Of a stretch of DNA of 64,000 nt, positions 33,217-43,859 are shown in pieces. Location of the stretch: NCBI GenBank assembly GCA_030180135.1, contig CM058231.1, forward strand, positions 34,413,034 to 34,477,033. The letters run 5' to 3'. The notes beneath the pieces were generated by a model, which saw nothing but the letters and a program-made list of their open reading frames with translations, did not search any database and was not told the origin of the DNA. Made by a program: the position numbers and the translations under genes. This stretch comes from Orychophragmus violaceus. Lineage: Eukaryota; Streptophyta; Magnoliopsida; Brassicales; Brassicaceae. How positions within the stretch are numbered: position 1 is the stretch's first letter; every line of letters starts with the position of its first letter.

Positions 33217-34060
33217 ATGTAGAATACAATATAAAAAATTTGTCATCTAATATAAAGAATACAGTAAAAATTTGTTTTACTCTAAAACGAAAAATCAATA
33301 GCCAAGGTAATGATAATTTGTTTTGGAGTATGAATAGGGTTTAGGGTTTGAGCCCTAACCCTATACTTCAAATTTAAAACCCTAAGTCTATACCCCAAAA
33401 CCATAAATCATATTTTAAACTTTAAATTTTTGATCATAAAATACTATCCAAATATAACCATTAATTGTATAAACATAAAATTAATATTTTAAACATCAAT
33501 CTCAAACCTTAAACATAAATCTCCAAACCCTAAACCCCAAACTCCAACCCTAAATCAAAATATAATCATTTCTAATCCTAAACTTTAACCTTCAAATCTA
33601 AATCTTACATTTCTAACCTTCAATCATCTAATCTAAATTTTAAATTCCTTAACATAAATTATGATATAGAGTTTGATTAATTTAGGATATATGGTTTGAG
33701 TCTTTGATTAATTTAGGGTATATGGTTTAGATTTTAGGGTATAAAGGTGTATTTGTATAAGATTTATAATATTTTTGTAATCATAAACTATAAATAAAAA
33801 ATATAACTATTATTTAGATACATATAATTAATATTTAATGCATATATATGTGTAATTTATCATAAACTACAAAACTAAAGAAAGTATTAAACTCATAAAA
33901 AATAAAATATGTATTCTTATTGGTTGATAAAACAACACAAGGATCACCACCTTTTTAATATCCACCGTTGATGTAAAACATATCCAATGGACACTTATTT
34001 TTCTTTCCATGTTCTCCTCTCTTCTCTCATTCGTCTTTCTTTTTCCTCGATTTCTCTATG
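33217..34060. other. AT-rich CACTA interior, no gene
   Basis: About 840 bp with dispersed AAACCCTAA-like phrases (33340-33660) and otherwise A/T-rich sequence. The same style of sequence occurs inside the second CACTA element at 40480-41000. Confidence 0.6.
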
Positions 34061-34179
34061 AGCGGATCTAAATATGATGACGGTGGAGGAAGAATTCAAC
34101 GACGGCAGAGGACCGAGTAGATCCGGCCACTATGACGACGGCAGAGGGTCGATTGGATTGTTGCAAGACAAGGCTGGAG

Positions 34180-34275
34180 CGAATCAATACTCTTACAAAG
34201 ACAGACGCAACAAGAAACGTGAGATGAGAGGTCTCTGGATCGAGCGAATCAATGCTAGTTCTCGTCAGCACAAAG
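34180..34275 (+). pseudogene. Captured ribosomal protein bL20 exon fragment
   Basis: The frame ending near 34275 contains RRNKKREMRGLWIERINA followed by SSRQHK. This is the conserved core of organellar/bacterial-type ribosomal protein L20 (DRRNRKR.FR.LWI.RINAA.R). The similarity begins at YSYKDR and ends at what was an exon boundary. Preceding codons (34074-34180) are unrelated and Gly/Asp/Arg-rich. It is a fragment only. Confidence 0.75.
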
Positions 34276-34548
34276 TACGCTTTATTTGCATCCCTATATT
34301 TCCTGATTGCTTCCAGTGACTGCTAGATTGCCTTTGATATGATTTCGTTCTAGCTACTGGATTTTCGTAAATTAAGAAATGAATCTTCTGTGGATATTGG
34401 TTGGCTAAATGTGCATTCTAGACCAGCTTCTTTTGGTGTCCACGATCGAAGACTTGGCATTTAGTGTTTTGTTATGTGTAAATTGGTTGCTTGGTTTCTC
34501 TAGAGACTGATGTTGCAGGCAAAATCTTAAAATACTGCGAAGATAGTC

Positions 34549-34627
34549 ATGGTTGCTGATTCAATCACAGATTCTCAACTATTTCATGGGTCTCCAATTT
34601 CTATAGATTTCGTCAAGAAACGGAAGG
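34549..34627 (+). pseudogene. Possible captured exon of unknown origin
   Basis: An ATG-initiated stretch (MVADSITDSQLFHGSPISID then FVKKRK) ends at AAG|GTGAGT, a good splice donor. I do not recognise the protein. Its place among other captured exons on the same strand suggests the same origin, but this is inference. Confidence 0.35.
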
Positions 34628-36658
34628 TGAGTTTCTCTGAATTTACTCCGACTCGATTCAGATCGTTCGCTTCTTGTACTGAGTATAAATGCGTGATATC
34701 AAAGAAAAGTATAGAAACAAATCATGCGTGATTATGGCCTTTGTGCACGTGATGATTATCCATTCCAGATTCTGACTGTGAATTCTCAGTACTGTACTGT
34801 GAATTCCAAAGCCAAATGTGAAATCCAACTTAATTGTTCCTTACGAAGACATCAAACTGCCTCAATCCAATGATAATCTTATAGCTTCATGATAATCTTA
34901 ACATGTTTGGTGGGTTTTTGGCTGGTTCAGGAAGTTGGGATTGAGGAGGTCAGAGTCGCGGGTTTCTTCATTGGCTCGCCGGGAAACAATGGCGGAGGTT
35001 GTGGTGGAAGAAGAACTCGACGGTGGAGGTGGTGGTTGCAAAAGAATATGACGACGTAGATGGTTATGGTGGAAGGAGAACACGCAGGTTGTGGTGCAGA
35101 TGATGACGGCTCACTCATGTTCAGAGACACTAAACTAGATTAGGTTTTTTTTTTGGTTTGATTGAACCGGTAATCGGTTTAAATCAGATTAGGTTTTTGA
35201 GATTTGGTTTTTGCTTTGATCTGGTTTAACAAATTGTAATTAGTATTCAATATGCATTTTTAGTTAATTTAATTCATTATATTTATGATTTTATAACAAA
35301 TATTCAAGAAATATATTCAAATTAAAAAAAAATCAATTTGTAATTTATTTCTATTAATTTTCAGGTAATTAAAAAATAATTAATAACACAAATAATTTGC
35401 TATCTTTGTAAAACAAAATGCTATTATTAATGATTTTAATAAAAATTATAACACGCTATTATAAAGATTAATAATTGTGAAGAGATGAACGCTATCGTCG
35501 TTTAATTAACTATAAAATACGACAAGTCCGCTATCTAAAGTGCCCGACCTACAATAACAGGCGCTGTCAGAACGTTTTAGGAAACGCTATGAAGGTGAAA
35601 TATAGCATTTATCAACCACTATTAATACCCATATTTCTTGTAGTGTCTTCTAATTGGGTTTGATTTTTGTGGGCCGTTGAACTGTTGGACCTGACTAAAA
35701 AGGGTGTTAAACCCACCTCCAACGATATGCTACAGCAACATAATACATCTTATACCGGAAAGAAAAAAACATAATAATGAAAATCGAATGTTTTTATTCT
35801 TCCACAACAATAACTTCCTAAGATATTGACTACGAAAACGTAATACCATAGTTTCATAAGATTATTGTGCAGTATTATCGATTACGTAAAGCCCACACCC
35901 GTCTACCAGAGTCAAGTGATTGGATAAAAAGCAAGCATTGCCAAACCACACATTCCTTGGGGTGCATTCACGTCTCTCTTGATCCTCATGTAACCATCTT
36001 CTCCCCAATATTCACCCCACGAGTTCTTCAACAACCAATACTTAGTGCCTTGTTCACTCACCCCGTAACCAACAATCGTGAGCCCATGATTAAACTCTGT
36101 CCCACACTCCCCGTCGAATATCCCTCCAGAATAATGCTTAAAGGCAGCCCCCATCCCTTCTATCCCAACGGAAACAGGCTGTTGAGACACCGTCTTCAGC
36201 AACGCTTCCTCATCATTCATCGGAACCGTCTCATATCCGCTGATCGTAGCAGCAGCGAAGTCAGTTGTTTGTGTAGTTGCAGGACATATTTTTTGTGATC
36301 CTTTGTATGGATAATTTTCCTCTGTGGCAATGCCTTGGTTTTTTATCATGTACTCGAAAGCTTTCGACATTATCCCTCCACCACATCCTTTATTGTAGCC
36401 TCTGTCGCAGTCTATGAGTTGTTGCTCTGACAGTGCTAAAAGTTTTCCTGTCTTAATCTTTGTTAAACCTTCTACGGCAGCCACTGCCGAAAACGCCCAA
36501 CAAGCTCCTGTTTCATTTTCGATGTTATCTTGCTGTTACATCTTCATTAATATCTTACCACATGTTTTAAACTTTAATAAAGAACGATTTCTTTAATGAA
36601 CTACATAACAATTTTAAATGATAAAATCCTACAGACAAAATATCTTAGAATAAAATAA

Positions 36659-37257
36659 GGCGTTGTTTATTGAATAGTATTGGATTAGGGATTTAGTGGA
36701 TTTTGAGGATTTTAGATCTAAAGGAATTTTATATGGATTTTGAGGATTTTGGTAGTAATTTTAGTAAATTTTGAGGATTTTAGTGGGGATTTTAGGATAT
36801 TTGAGATCTTTTATTAAAATTGATATGTAATATTTATTAATTTTTCCAAACTTTATTTTATATTGAAATGATAAAATGATATTGAAATTTTGAATTTTTT
36901 TTTGTTAATAATTTTGATTTTCAGTTAATATTTTTCTTTTTTTAAAAAAAAAATTCGTTTTTTATAAGATTGAAACTAAAATTTTTTTTAAAAAAAACTT
37001 CAAATACCATCATAAGAGGTGGTATTTGTATTCATTAACTTATAACTATAAATTATCTCAATCTCTTCAAATCCTATTTGATAGATTTTATTGTTGAAAT
37101 CCTTAATTTCCAATAAGCTGATATTTTATAGAATTTGTACAAATGATTAATACAATAAGGTGGAATTTTGAAGAATTTGTACAAATGCTTAATCTAATAA
37201 GAGAAGATTTGAGAGAAAAATAAAATCCTCTCAAATCCTCAATCCAATAAACCCCCC
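36659..37257. mobile_element. Tourist/PIF-Harbinger-like MITE in the protease intron
   Basis: 599 bp flanked by TAA (36656-36658, 37258-37260). The ends pair as inverted repeats GGCGTTGTTTATTG and CAATAAACCCCCC, with mismatches. The interior is AT-rich with GGATTTTAG repeats and has no coding capacity. It lies wholly within the intron. Confidence 0.8.
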
Positions 37258-37697
37258 TAAATTATACGTCAACATAGATAAACAATATGCTAAGCGAACA
37301 AAAATAACACTTTTATATAATGAAAATAGAATTTCACTTGATAAATTAGGTAAATAACATGTTATGTTATGGACAAAATTTACGCTTTCCCTAAGAAAAG
37401 TAAATATACTTAAAAAAAAATTAATCGATTTAGTCAACTAATTTTTAAGTAGAAAATTTTATGTAAAAATCCCTTAGCCAACTCGAATCGGACTAATGGG
37501 TACTGTAATATACTTTTTAAAACTACTTACCGCACTGGTCTTGATACTTAATGGGTGTAACGGCTCCCTCGTCTCTCCAATCCATGCTCTCGCTGGCATC
37601 ACTAACACTTTCATATCTAAACGGCATTGTTTCAGCCGAATCGGAAGTTGTAATTGCGGTGATACCCTCGGGCACGACTAGTCCTGCGTACCTCGCC

Positions 37698-37996
37698 CAG
37701 AGCCGGAGCTGAGATTTTGGGGGCCCTATTTATAAAAAATACAAAATCATAATATTTTTAATATATAATAATTTTAAGATCATCTAATATCTATTATCAC
37801 CAAAACTTATATTTTTTCTATCAATTTTTTTTGTGATTTACATTTTTGACAATCTTTATTTTATATTTTTTAATAATTTTTGTTATACATTTAATATTAT
37901 ATATGTATATATACATATTTTGTAAAAAATGGGGGCCCTTATAGAATGGGGGCCCCATTCAAAAACATCAAAAACATTGGCTCAACGCCGGCTCTG
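37698..37996. mobile_element. hAT-type MITE inserted in the protease exon
   Basis: 299 bp with terminal inverted repeats CAGAGCCGGAGCTGAG and CTCAACGCCGGCTCTG and a perfect 8-bp duplication ACCTCGCC (37690-37697, 37997-38004). The interior is AT-rich with GGGGGCCC near both ends. The TIR and 8-bp duplication are diagnostic of hAT. Confidence 0.95.
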
Positions 37997-38725
37997 ACCT
38001 CGCCCGAAATTCCTCGTCGGTAAGATCAGAGAACTCGTTGACATCTAACTCGTATGTTGTGTTTTTATTCATGTTGAAGCTCTGGACGAACTCCAAGTTT
38101 TTCTTAAAGATCTCGAACCTACTCTTTTTCTCAGATTTGCCGGAGTAAACACGATTGAATCGAGCCATCCACTGCTCATGTTTCTCTGCGGCAGAAGCTT
38201 CAAAGAGTCTCCCAAGAGATGTTGCTCCTAAAGTTCTGGAACACAAAAGAATAGTTAGAACTAAGAAAATAGCCGAAGCCAAAATGTATGACATGTTTTG
38301 GGTTTATATGACTTGGTTGCCAAGAAATGAGTATGAGAAGGTAGACTTATATAGAGACTGTGAAGTGCGTTGTGACACTTTTTTGTATACTGCCGTTATT
38401 TACGAAATGCACAAAAATAATGAATCTAACGTGGTGGGGACCCACTTATGATTTTGTTATGCTTCTATTGGCCAAATTATACACGCTAAAAAATCAAGAA
38501 AACAGCTAGCGTTTATAATGTAATCCTTCTCAGGATCCCACAATAGTTTCTGATATAGATTGATTATCTTTTCGACTAGATTAGCCTTTTTTGCCAAAAG
38601 ACAATAGCTTTATACTAGTGTACAATATAAAAGATATATCTTGTACGGGTATACAATAGTTTTAAAAGAAAACATATCTACAAGGGGTGGGTAACAATGT
38701 AGCCTGGAGGACTACGGTAAAACTT

Positions 38726-39025
38726 TTAGTCCAAAAATTGTGATCTTATCGAATTAACTGCTAGAATAGTACAGACAAAAGCCAAGTTATATGGGTCTAG
38801 CGAGTAGAGTAACAAGACTGTACCGGGTTGCATCGATAATTTTTCATCTGAGGCGAAGTCTGGAAACATGAGCTGGCCAGAGTTTAGGATGTGGGTTATG
38901 TACTCGAGCTCCCAATCAAGTGTTGTTGCGGAATCTGTTTCATCTAAGGTTTGGTGGGACTTGTTTGATGAAATCCAAGTGAGCTCTTGATCTGATGAAG
39001 TCTGTTGCATGCCTGAAAAAAACAA
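38726..39025 (-). pseudogene. Fragment of a DUF4378/TRM-like gene
   Basis: The minus frame contains DWELEYITHILNSGQLMFPD, which matches the start of the C-terminal DUF4378 domain of LONGIFOLIA/TRM-type plant proteins (DWEL.YI..IL.SGQLM..DF). After about 20 further residues the similarity fades into unrelated sequence, and the frame stops at 38726. The remaining gene is not seen nearby. It is read as a fragment of a gene or an exon cut from its context. Confidence 0.55.
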
Positions 39026-39538
39026 CTTAAAGCGTATTTAGCTGGAAAATCTTACCAATTTCCTACCAAGACATTAGATTTACATCATGTATCCTAAAGA
39101 TTCGAGATTTGATGGAATCATTATGGACAATTTGGTGTGAAATACACAACCTAAGCCATTTAAAAGGTAGAAATTTGGCATAAATTGACAAAGACATACC
39201 ATATTCTCTGTAATGTTTACAGTCTAAGAAAATCGTGTTGCATGAGAGTATGAAATCAGCAGCCTATGTAACCATTCGTAATAGAATAGTGAAGCTGCAT
39301 TTTACGGACACTACCCTGACATTTCTGGTTGTTATAGAATGAAGTGCAGTCAGAAACCCATCCACTCTTGGTTAATACTTGTGTATGTGTTGTGATTGCA
39401 GAAGTGAGGATAGAGGTAACAAAAGTGTAGTGAACAATTTCGATAATCACGCCAATTTTTTAGGAGATGTGGTGGTCTACTTGCTTACTAATTAACAGAA
39501 GTACTGACACTTAAGGAATTATGTAGCTAAATCATTTA
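39026..39538. other. Unassigned intergenic stretch
   Basis: About 510 bp with no supportable gene, repeat or RNA. Confidence 0.6.
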
Positions 39539-39546
39539 ACTACAAC

Positions 39547-40133
39547 CGGTATTCTAAAAAGCGGTTTAGACGGCCGTCTAGGCCCCGTCTAGGCGCTAGG
39601 CGGTCTTTCACCGTGGCGACTTTTTTCTAGGCGTTAGAATTAAGCGTTTATGTTATTAAGCGGATTTAAACGGTCGTAGGCGGGGTTAAACGGTTATAGG
39701 CGGTCCTAGGCGGGTCTAGGCGGTCCTATGCGGCTATACACAATCTTTAACCAATTATCATTTGATTTTAAATTTTCATGTTTGTTTCGGTGTAATTTTA
39801 AAATTTTATTACATATAACTAAATTTATAAGTTCTTACTTAATGGTTATCGATAAAAAAATGTTGTAAATTTAACAGATTTGATAGCAATTTAACAGATT
39901 TGATAAATTTAACTAATATTTTTTGTTATTTCGATGTATTTTGAATTTTAAATCTAATTTAAAGACTAAGATTATTTGAATTATATGATATAACTATATA
40001 ATATATCTAATATATATCGTTTTCTTTTATAAATGCATATACCGCCTTAAATCGCCTAGGTCCCGATTAGGCGTTCTGGGCACTAAGCGGTGGATCGCCG
40101 CCCGACTAGCGCCTAGCGCTTTCTTGAACACTG
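39547..40133. mobile_element. hAT-type MITE rich in GGCGGT/CTAGGCG motifs
   Basis: 587 bp flanked by the 8-bp duplication ACTACAAC (39539-39546, 40134-40141). The right end read inward, CAGTGTTCAAGAAAGCG, pairs imperfectly with the left end CGGTATTCTAAAAAGCG. GC-rich subterminal blocks with repeated TAGGCG and GGCGGT flank an AT-rich core. There is no ORF. Confidence 0.85.
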
Positions 40134-41160
40134 ACTACAACTGTTGCTTCTCTTCCAAGTAGGGATGTCACTACAAGAAAAATCTACGGATTAGCTACGA
40201 ATTTTTCCGTAGCTAATTTTTTCAGCTAAGGATAGCTACGGCTTCAATCCGTAGCTATGCCGTAGCTATCCGCAGATATATAGCTACAAATTTAAGTCGT
40301 AGATATTCCTACGCCACATTCGTGGAAACCTATAACTACGAATAGCTACGACAAAAAACGCAGAAATATAGCTACGACTTATTTTCGTGGCTATTTGTAG
40401 CTATATCTAACGAATATTTAAATATATATTGTATAGCTACGGATAGCTACGAATATATCCGTAGCTAATGAAACTCTAAACCCTAAACAAACCATAAAAC
40501 TCTAATTAATAATATTTCAATTACTATAACATATCCAAAACTGATATTCAGCACTATAATAAAAAAATATTTTCCAAATCTAATATTTTTCAAACATTAA
40601 CTTATAACCTTATACACAACCCTTTAAACCCTATACACTAAACCATAATCATACTCTAAACCTAACTCTTTCATAAACTATAAAATCAAAATATAAAAAG
40701 TAATTATATATACATAAAACAAACATTTAAAATCTATAGTCTAAACAAAACTAATATATAAAACTAATACATAAACCTTAAACCATAAATAAACCTTAAA
40801 CTCTAAAGTATAAACAAACTCTAAATAAAAATTATAATTACTATAACATATCTAAAACTAAGATTCAACACTTATAAAAGAAAAATCTTTTCAAAATCTT
40901 TTTTTTACAAACATTAACTAATACCCTAAACATAACCCTTTAAAATCTAAATCATAATCATATTCTAAATCTTACTTTTAATCTCAAATTATAAAATAAA
41001 AACCTAACCATTAATTATATACATAAAATAATATTTAAACCATTTACATATATACTTTAGAATATAATTACTTTTAAAAGTTTCTAATTGTGGTTTTTTT
41101 AAATATACTATTTTATAATACTAATCATAAATTAAAAAATCTTAAACAATAATCTCTTTA

Positions 41161-41162
<2 letters not shown>

Positions 41163-41218
<56 letters not shown>
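41163..41218. repeat. (AT)n microsatellite
   Basis: About 27 uninterrupted AT units inside the CACTA element. Confidence 0.97.
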
Positions 41219-41221
<3 letters not shown>

Positions 41222-41524
41222 TAACTAAAATTTGACACTTCAAAATTTAAAAAAAAATATAATGTAAACTAAGAATGAAAATCATATTTAGTCATTTTGT
41301 TATTTTAAACCATTTAAAATATCATATATACTCATTTTATTATTTTTAATCTTTTTAAAAAACCTATTATAATTTTAAATTCAAAACTAAAAAGTTAGTT
41401 TTAACCATTTCTTTTATTTTATGTAATTTTCATTATTATAGTATTAATTAAGCCTGGAAATATTCTGATTGGACAAGAGATTATCACAGAGATCGCGATC
41501 TACACCGTTAGATCTATTTTAATA

Positions 41525-42180
41525 TTGAGTCCTGGCCGTTCAATCATCTTCCCTTACTTCTTTATTTCCGAAGCCCTAATTTTTTTAACGCTTTTTTTCT
41601 TCAGCCACCGCCGAGTCCTTCAGCTTAGATCTAAATCTACAAACCAGAATGAGAGAAGCTCTTCCTCTCGCCGTGAAAGTCAGGTAAGCCTTCTCCTTTG
41701 TTTGATTTTGATTCGCTATTTTCTGGTAAGTGTGTGATTTTTTTATTCCTATTTGATTTTGATTCACTATCATTTGCAGGTTATGAAAATCTTTTATCAA
41801 AAAAAAAAAATCATTTGCAGGTTATTTTGTCGAAGATGAAGATGAAGCTTTGGGGAAGAAGATGACTCGTTCTAGGGTCGGGATGATGAAAAGCTGAAGC
41901 TTTCTCAGAAGGAGAACGATGTGGACGAAGACGAAGCAGAGCATACTAGAAGCGTTGTCTGCCGATGAAGACAAATCAGAGTTAGAAACATATGAAGACG
42001 AAGACAATCGGATCTCCCTCCACGCTCGCGTCGCCGTACGAAGACGATGGAAGCTCCACCGACGAAGTAAGATGCCTCCTCCACCACTCTCGACGTCGTT
42101 TGAAGACCGGAGCCACTGTTCTTGTCACATGCGGAGATAACGAAGAAAAAGGTCACAACAGAGATGAAAAACTATGATTT
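41525..42180 (+). pseudogene. Gene-like region inside the CACTA element
   Basis: A short exon (MREALPLAVKV..., from 41649) ends at CAG|GTAAGC near 41682, a good donor. A possible acceptor TTTGCAG precedes GTTATTTTGTCGAAG at 41821. Downstream codons are rich in Asp/Glu/Arg with frequent shifts. I recognise no protein family. It may be a captured promoter and first exons. The acceptor is duplicated by a tiny LINE-like insertion (41785-41810). Confidence 0.3.
41785..41810 (+). mobile_element. 26-bp ultra-truncated LINE-like insertion
   Basis: GAAAATCTTTTATC plus a run of A is bracketed by the exact 15-bp repeat TCATTTGCAGGTTAT (41770-41784, 41811-41825). This is the mark of target-primed reverse transcription with almost complete 5' truncation. 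Confidence 0.7.
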
Positions 42181-42839
42181 CCTTTTTTTCTTTTTTTTGT
42201 TATTTTGTGTTTTTATATTTTTTTATTATTAATTATTAATTTTTGTTGTAATTATATATTATTATAATAATAAATCAAATAAATAATTTTCTTCTTATTT
42301 TTTTTTAAAAAATGATCTAAAATATTGCTACGACATAAATCGCAGCAATTCGCGGCTATAATAGCTATGGATTCTTGTTCTCGCAATTCGTAGCTAATAG
42401 CTACGAATATCATCGCGGCTACGTCGTGGCTATGTGGCTGCGGATAGCCACGAAATGTCAATATCCACGAGCCCATATGCGCGGATTTTGTTCGTGGCTA
42501 TTCGTAACTAATGCTCGAATAGCTACAAAATTTGGCCGATAGCCGAGAAAAAATCCGCGGCTATGTCGCAATTTTCTTGTAGTATGTTGTGATGGGTAAA
42601 ATTACCCTACCCTACCTTAATTTAATGGGAAATCTACCCATAAAAATCTCTATTTTTAAAATCCTATATATACCCTATAATTTTTAGGGTAATCCAAACG
42701 AAATCCTATAACTTTAGGGTTATCCATGGATACCATAACTTTTATTCATACAATATTAATAATTTATAACTATTATTTTTCTAAGCTAATTTTAGTTAAA
42801 TATATGAATTAATTTTAAAAATTAATACATATATTAAGA

Positions 42840-43065
42840 ATTTTACGTTTTTTGGTGGGAAAACACAATCTTACGTTTTTGGCGGGAAAACAAAATTTTA
42901 CGTTTTTGGCGGGAAAACAAAATTTATGTTTTTTGGCAGGAAAACGGAATTTTACGTTTTTGACGGAAAAACAGAATTTTACATTTTTGGCGAAAAAACG
43001 CAATTTTACGTTTTTGGCGGAAAAACAGAATCTTACATTTTTGGGGAAAATAGGATTTCACATTT
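42840..43065. repeat. 27-bp minisatellite with E2F-like sites
   Basis: Eight to nine units of about 27 bp with the core TTTTTGGCGGGAAAAC. Perfect cores occur twice near 42875-42920, and others vary by one to three bases. TTTGGCGGGAAA is the canonical E2F binding site. AT-rich DNA with TACCC/GGGTA phrases precedes it (42590-42840). The open frame across the array, with its repeated FLAGKQN, is a by-product. Confidence 0.85.
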
Positions 43066-43128
43066 TGGGTATTCTCACTCGTGATCTAATCCAGAGTCTC
43101 AATACTTCTGTCACTCAGATTCTATACC

Positions 43129-43858
43129 TCATTCTGGAACTCTTTCGACCATTTCAAAGAATTCCGACTTGTGTCTCATCAAATGAACACAGTCATACTC
43201 ACTGAAGTAATCAGTAGAGACAATGAAGTAAAGGAAATTTTTTCTGGCATTACTGCTCATCGGGCCACATACATGAGTATGTTCAAGGTCCAATAAGCCT
43301 TTGGGCCTTTCTCTAGCTCGGCTAAGATGGGCCCTTTGTCTTTTGGTCCAGTAAGCAGAATTCAAGTCTCATAAGATATCCAATCAAATGAGCCCAAAAG
43401 TCCATAACTATGGGATTTCTGAATCCGACTTACTCTATGTGACCAAAATATTTACGCCAAGAAAAATCAGGTTTAATTCATCAGATTTAAACCAATTCGG
43501 TATTTATGTTACATTTAGGCACTCTTTGGTTTAAGATATAAAACCCATTCCTTGAATAGGGTGCTACAATCAATATTTCATTAAGATCAAAAGAACAAAA
43601 CTTGTCTTTTATCAAAATGAAAAACATTCAAATTCTTACAAGAAAATGAAAGACAACTCTGCTTAAAGCAGATACATTGTAGCAATTACTTAATAAAACC
43701 AAGCCTCAAAGGCATCTACAAGTGAAAACCCTACGGCTGAGGCAGCATCCATAGCTCCTTCCAGACACGCAGTTCCACTTGCCCTTCCTTCAACGTTCTA
43801 CTGCTGCTTAGGCTCTGCATATTATAACAAATATCAGTGCCACAACCAGTATCCAATA
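43129..43858 (-). pseudogene. Copia protease and integrase N-terminal remnants
   Basis: Directly behind the gag stop, in the same frame, is VLDTGCGTDIC with the protease DTG active site at 43845-43853. The frame then decays. At 43365-43129 another stretch reads RARERPKGLLDLEHTHVCGP and NFLYFIVSTDYFSEYDCVHL, the start of a copia integrase core (family: LVHTDVCGP, YF.TFIDDFS). The first catalytic Asp position reads His-Thr-His here. Several stops are present. Confidence 0.75.
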
Positions 43859-43859
43859 C

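Larger units (their letters stand above)
30322..35645 (+). mobile_element. CACTA (En/Spm-like) transposon carrying captured host gene fragments
   Basis: 5324 bp. Ends are CACTACAAGAAATGTGGGTA and its inverted copy (TACCCATATTTCTTGTAGTG at the right), flanked by the 3-bp duplication TCT (30319-30321, 35646-35648). Subterminal regions carry repeated ATAGCG/CGCTAT motifs. No transposase is visible. The interior holds fragments of LDH, NDT2 and bL20 genes and an unidentified exon, all on plus. It also holds a 5'-truncated LINE with its own target duplication and a Stowaway MITE. It sits inside the Tat-like LTR, so it is younger than that element. Confidence 0.93.
24571..35724 (-). mobile_element. 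Tat-lineage Ty3 element, non-autonomous, 5' LTR split by a CACTA transposon
   Basis: On minus: 5' LTR (35724 down to 35646 and 30321 down to 29897), PBS, gag, protease, a spacer, and an extra gene in the opposite (plus) orientation at 24571-26803. RT, RNase H and integrase are missing. Antisense extra ORFs behind pol are known in Tat-lineage elements. The 3' LTR was not found, so the left border at about 24571 is provisional. Confidence 0.75.
35912..38294 (-). pseudogene. Papain-like cysteine protease gene disrupted by a MITE
   Basis: Two exons: 38294-37531 (containing the MITE) and 36507-35912, with intron 37530-36508 (GT/AG). Leaving out the MITE and one target copy gives 1053 nt, exactly 350 codons plus stop, with no other lesion. 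Residues 1-23 are a signal peptide. Residues about 38-96 are the I29 inhibitor prodomain (EKHEQWMARFNRVYSG, YELDVNEFSDLTDEEF). The mature C1A domain has C155 (GACWAFS), H293 (NHGLTIVGYG) and N314 (KNSWG). It resembles the Arabidopsis SAG12-like cluster (At2g34080 type), which are vacuolar or secreted proteases. A TATA box (minus TATATAAG, 38346-38353) lies about 50 nt upstream. As assembled the frame ends in the MITE at 37968. Confidence 0.92.
40169..42584. mobile_element. Non-autonomous CACTA transposon
   Basis: 2416 bp. The left end is CACTACAAGAAAAATC and the right end is TTTTCTTGTAGTA, in which the last base is A rather than G. The duplication TGT flanks both sides (40166-40168, 42585-42587). 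Both ends carry many GTAGCTA/TAGCTAC subterminal repeats (40180-40460 and 42320-42575). There is no transposase. The interior has AAACCCTAA-like AT-rich DNA, an (AT)n tract and a small gene-like region at 41525-42180. Confidence 0.88.

Noticed and set aside
33340..33660. Interstitial telomere repeat (AAACCCTAA phrases)
   Set aside because: The phrases are irregular and mixed with other AT-rich words, not tandem TTTAGGG units.
42840..43065. CRISPR-like array
   Set aside because: Units are back-to-back 27-bp minisatellite repeats with decayed copies and no unique spacers; the setting is a plant genome.
42852..43205. 117-codon frame with repeated FLAGKQN
   Set aside because: A translation of the minisatellite; frame shifts with unit length elsewhere in the family.
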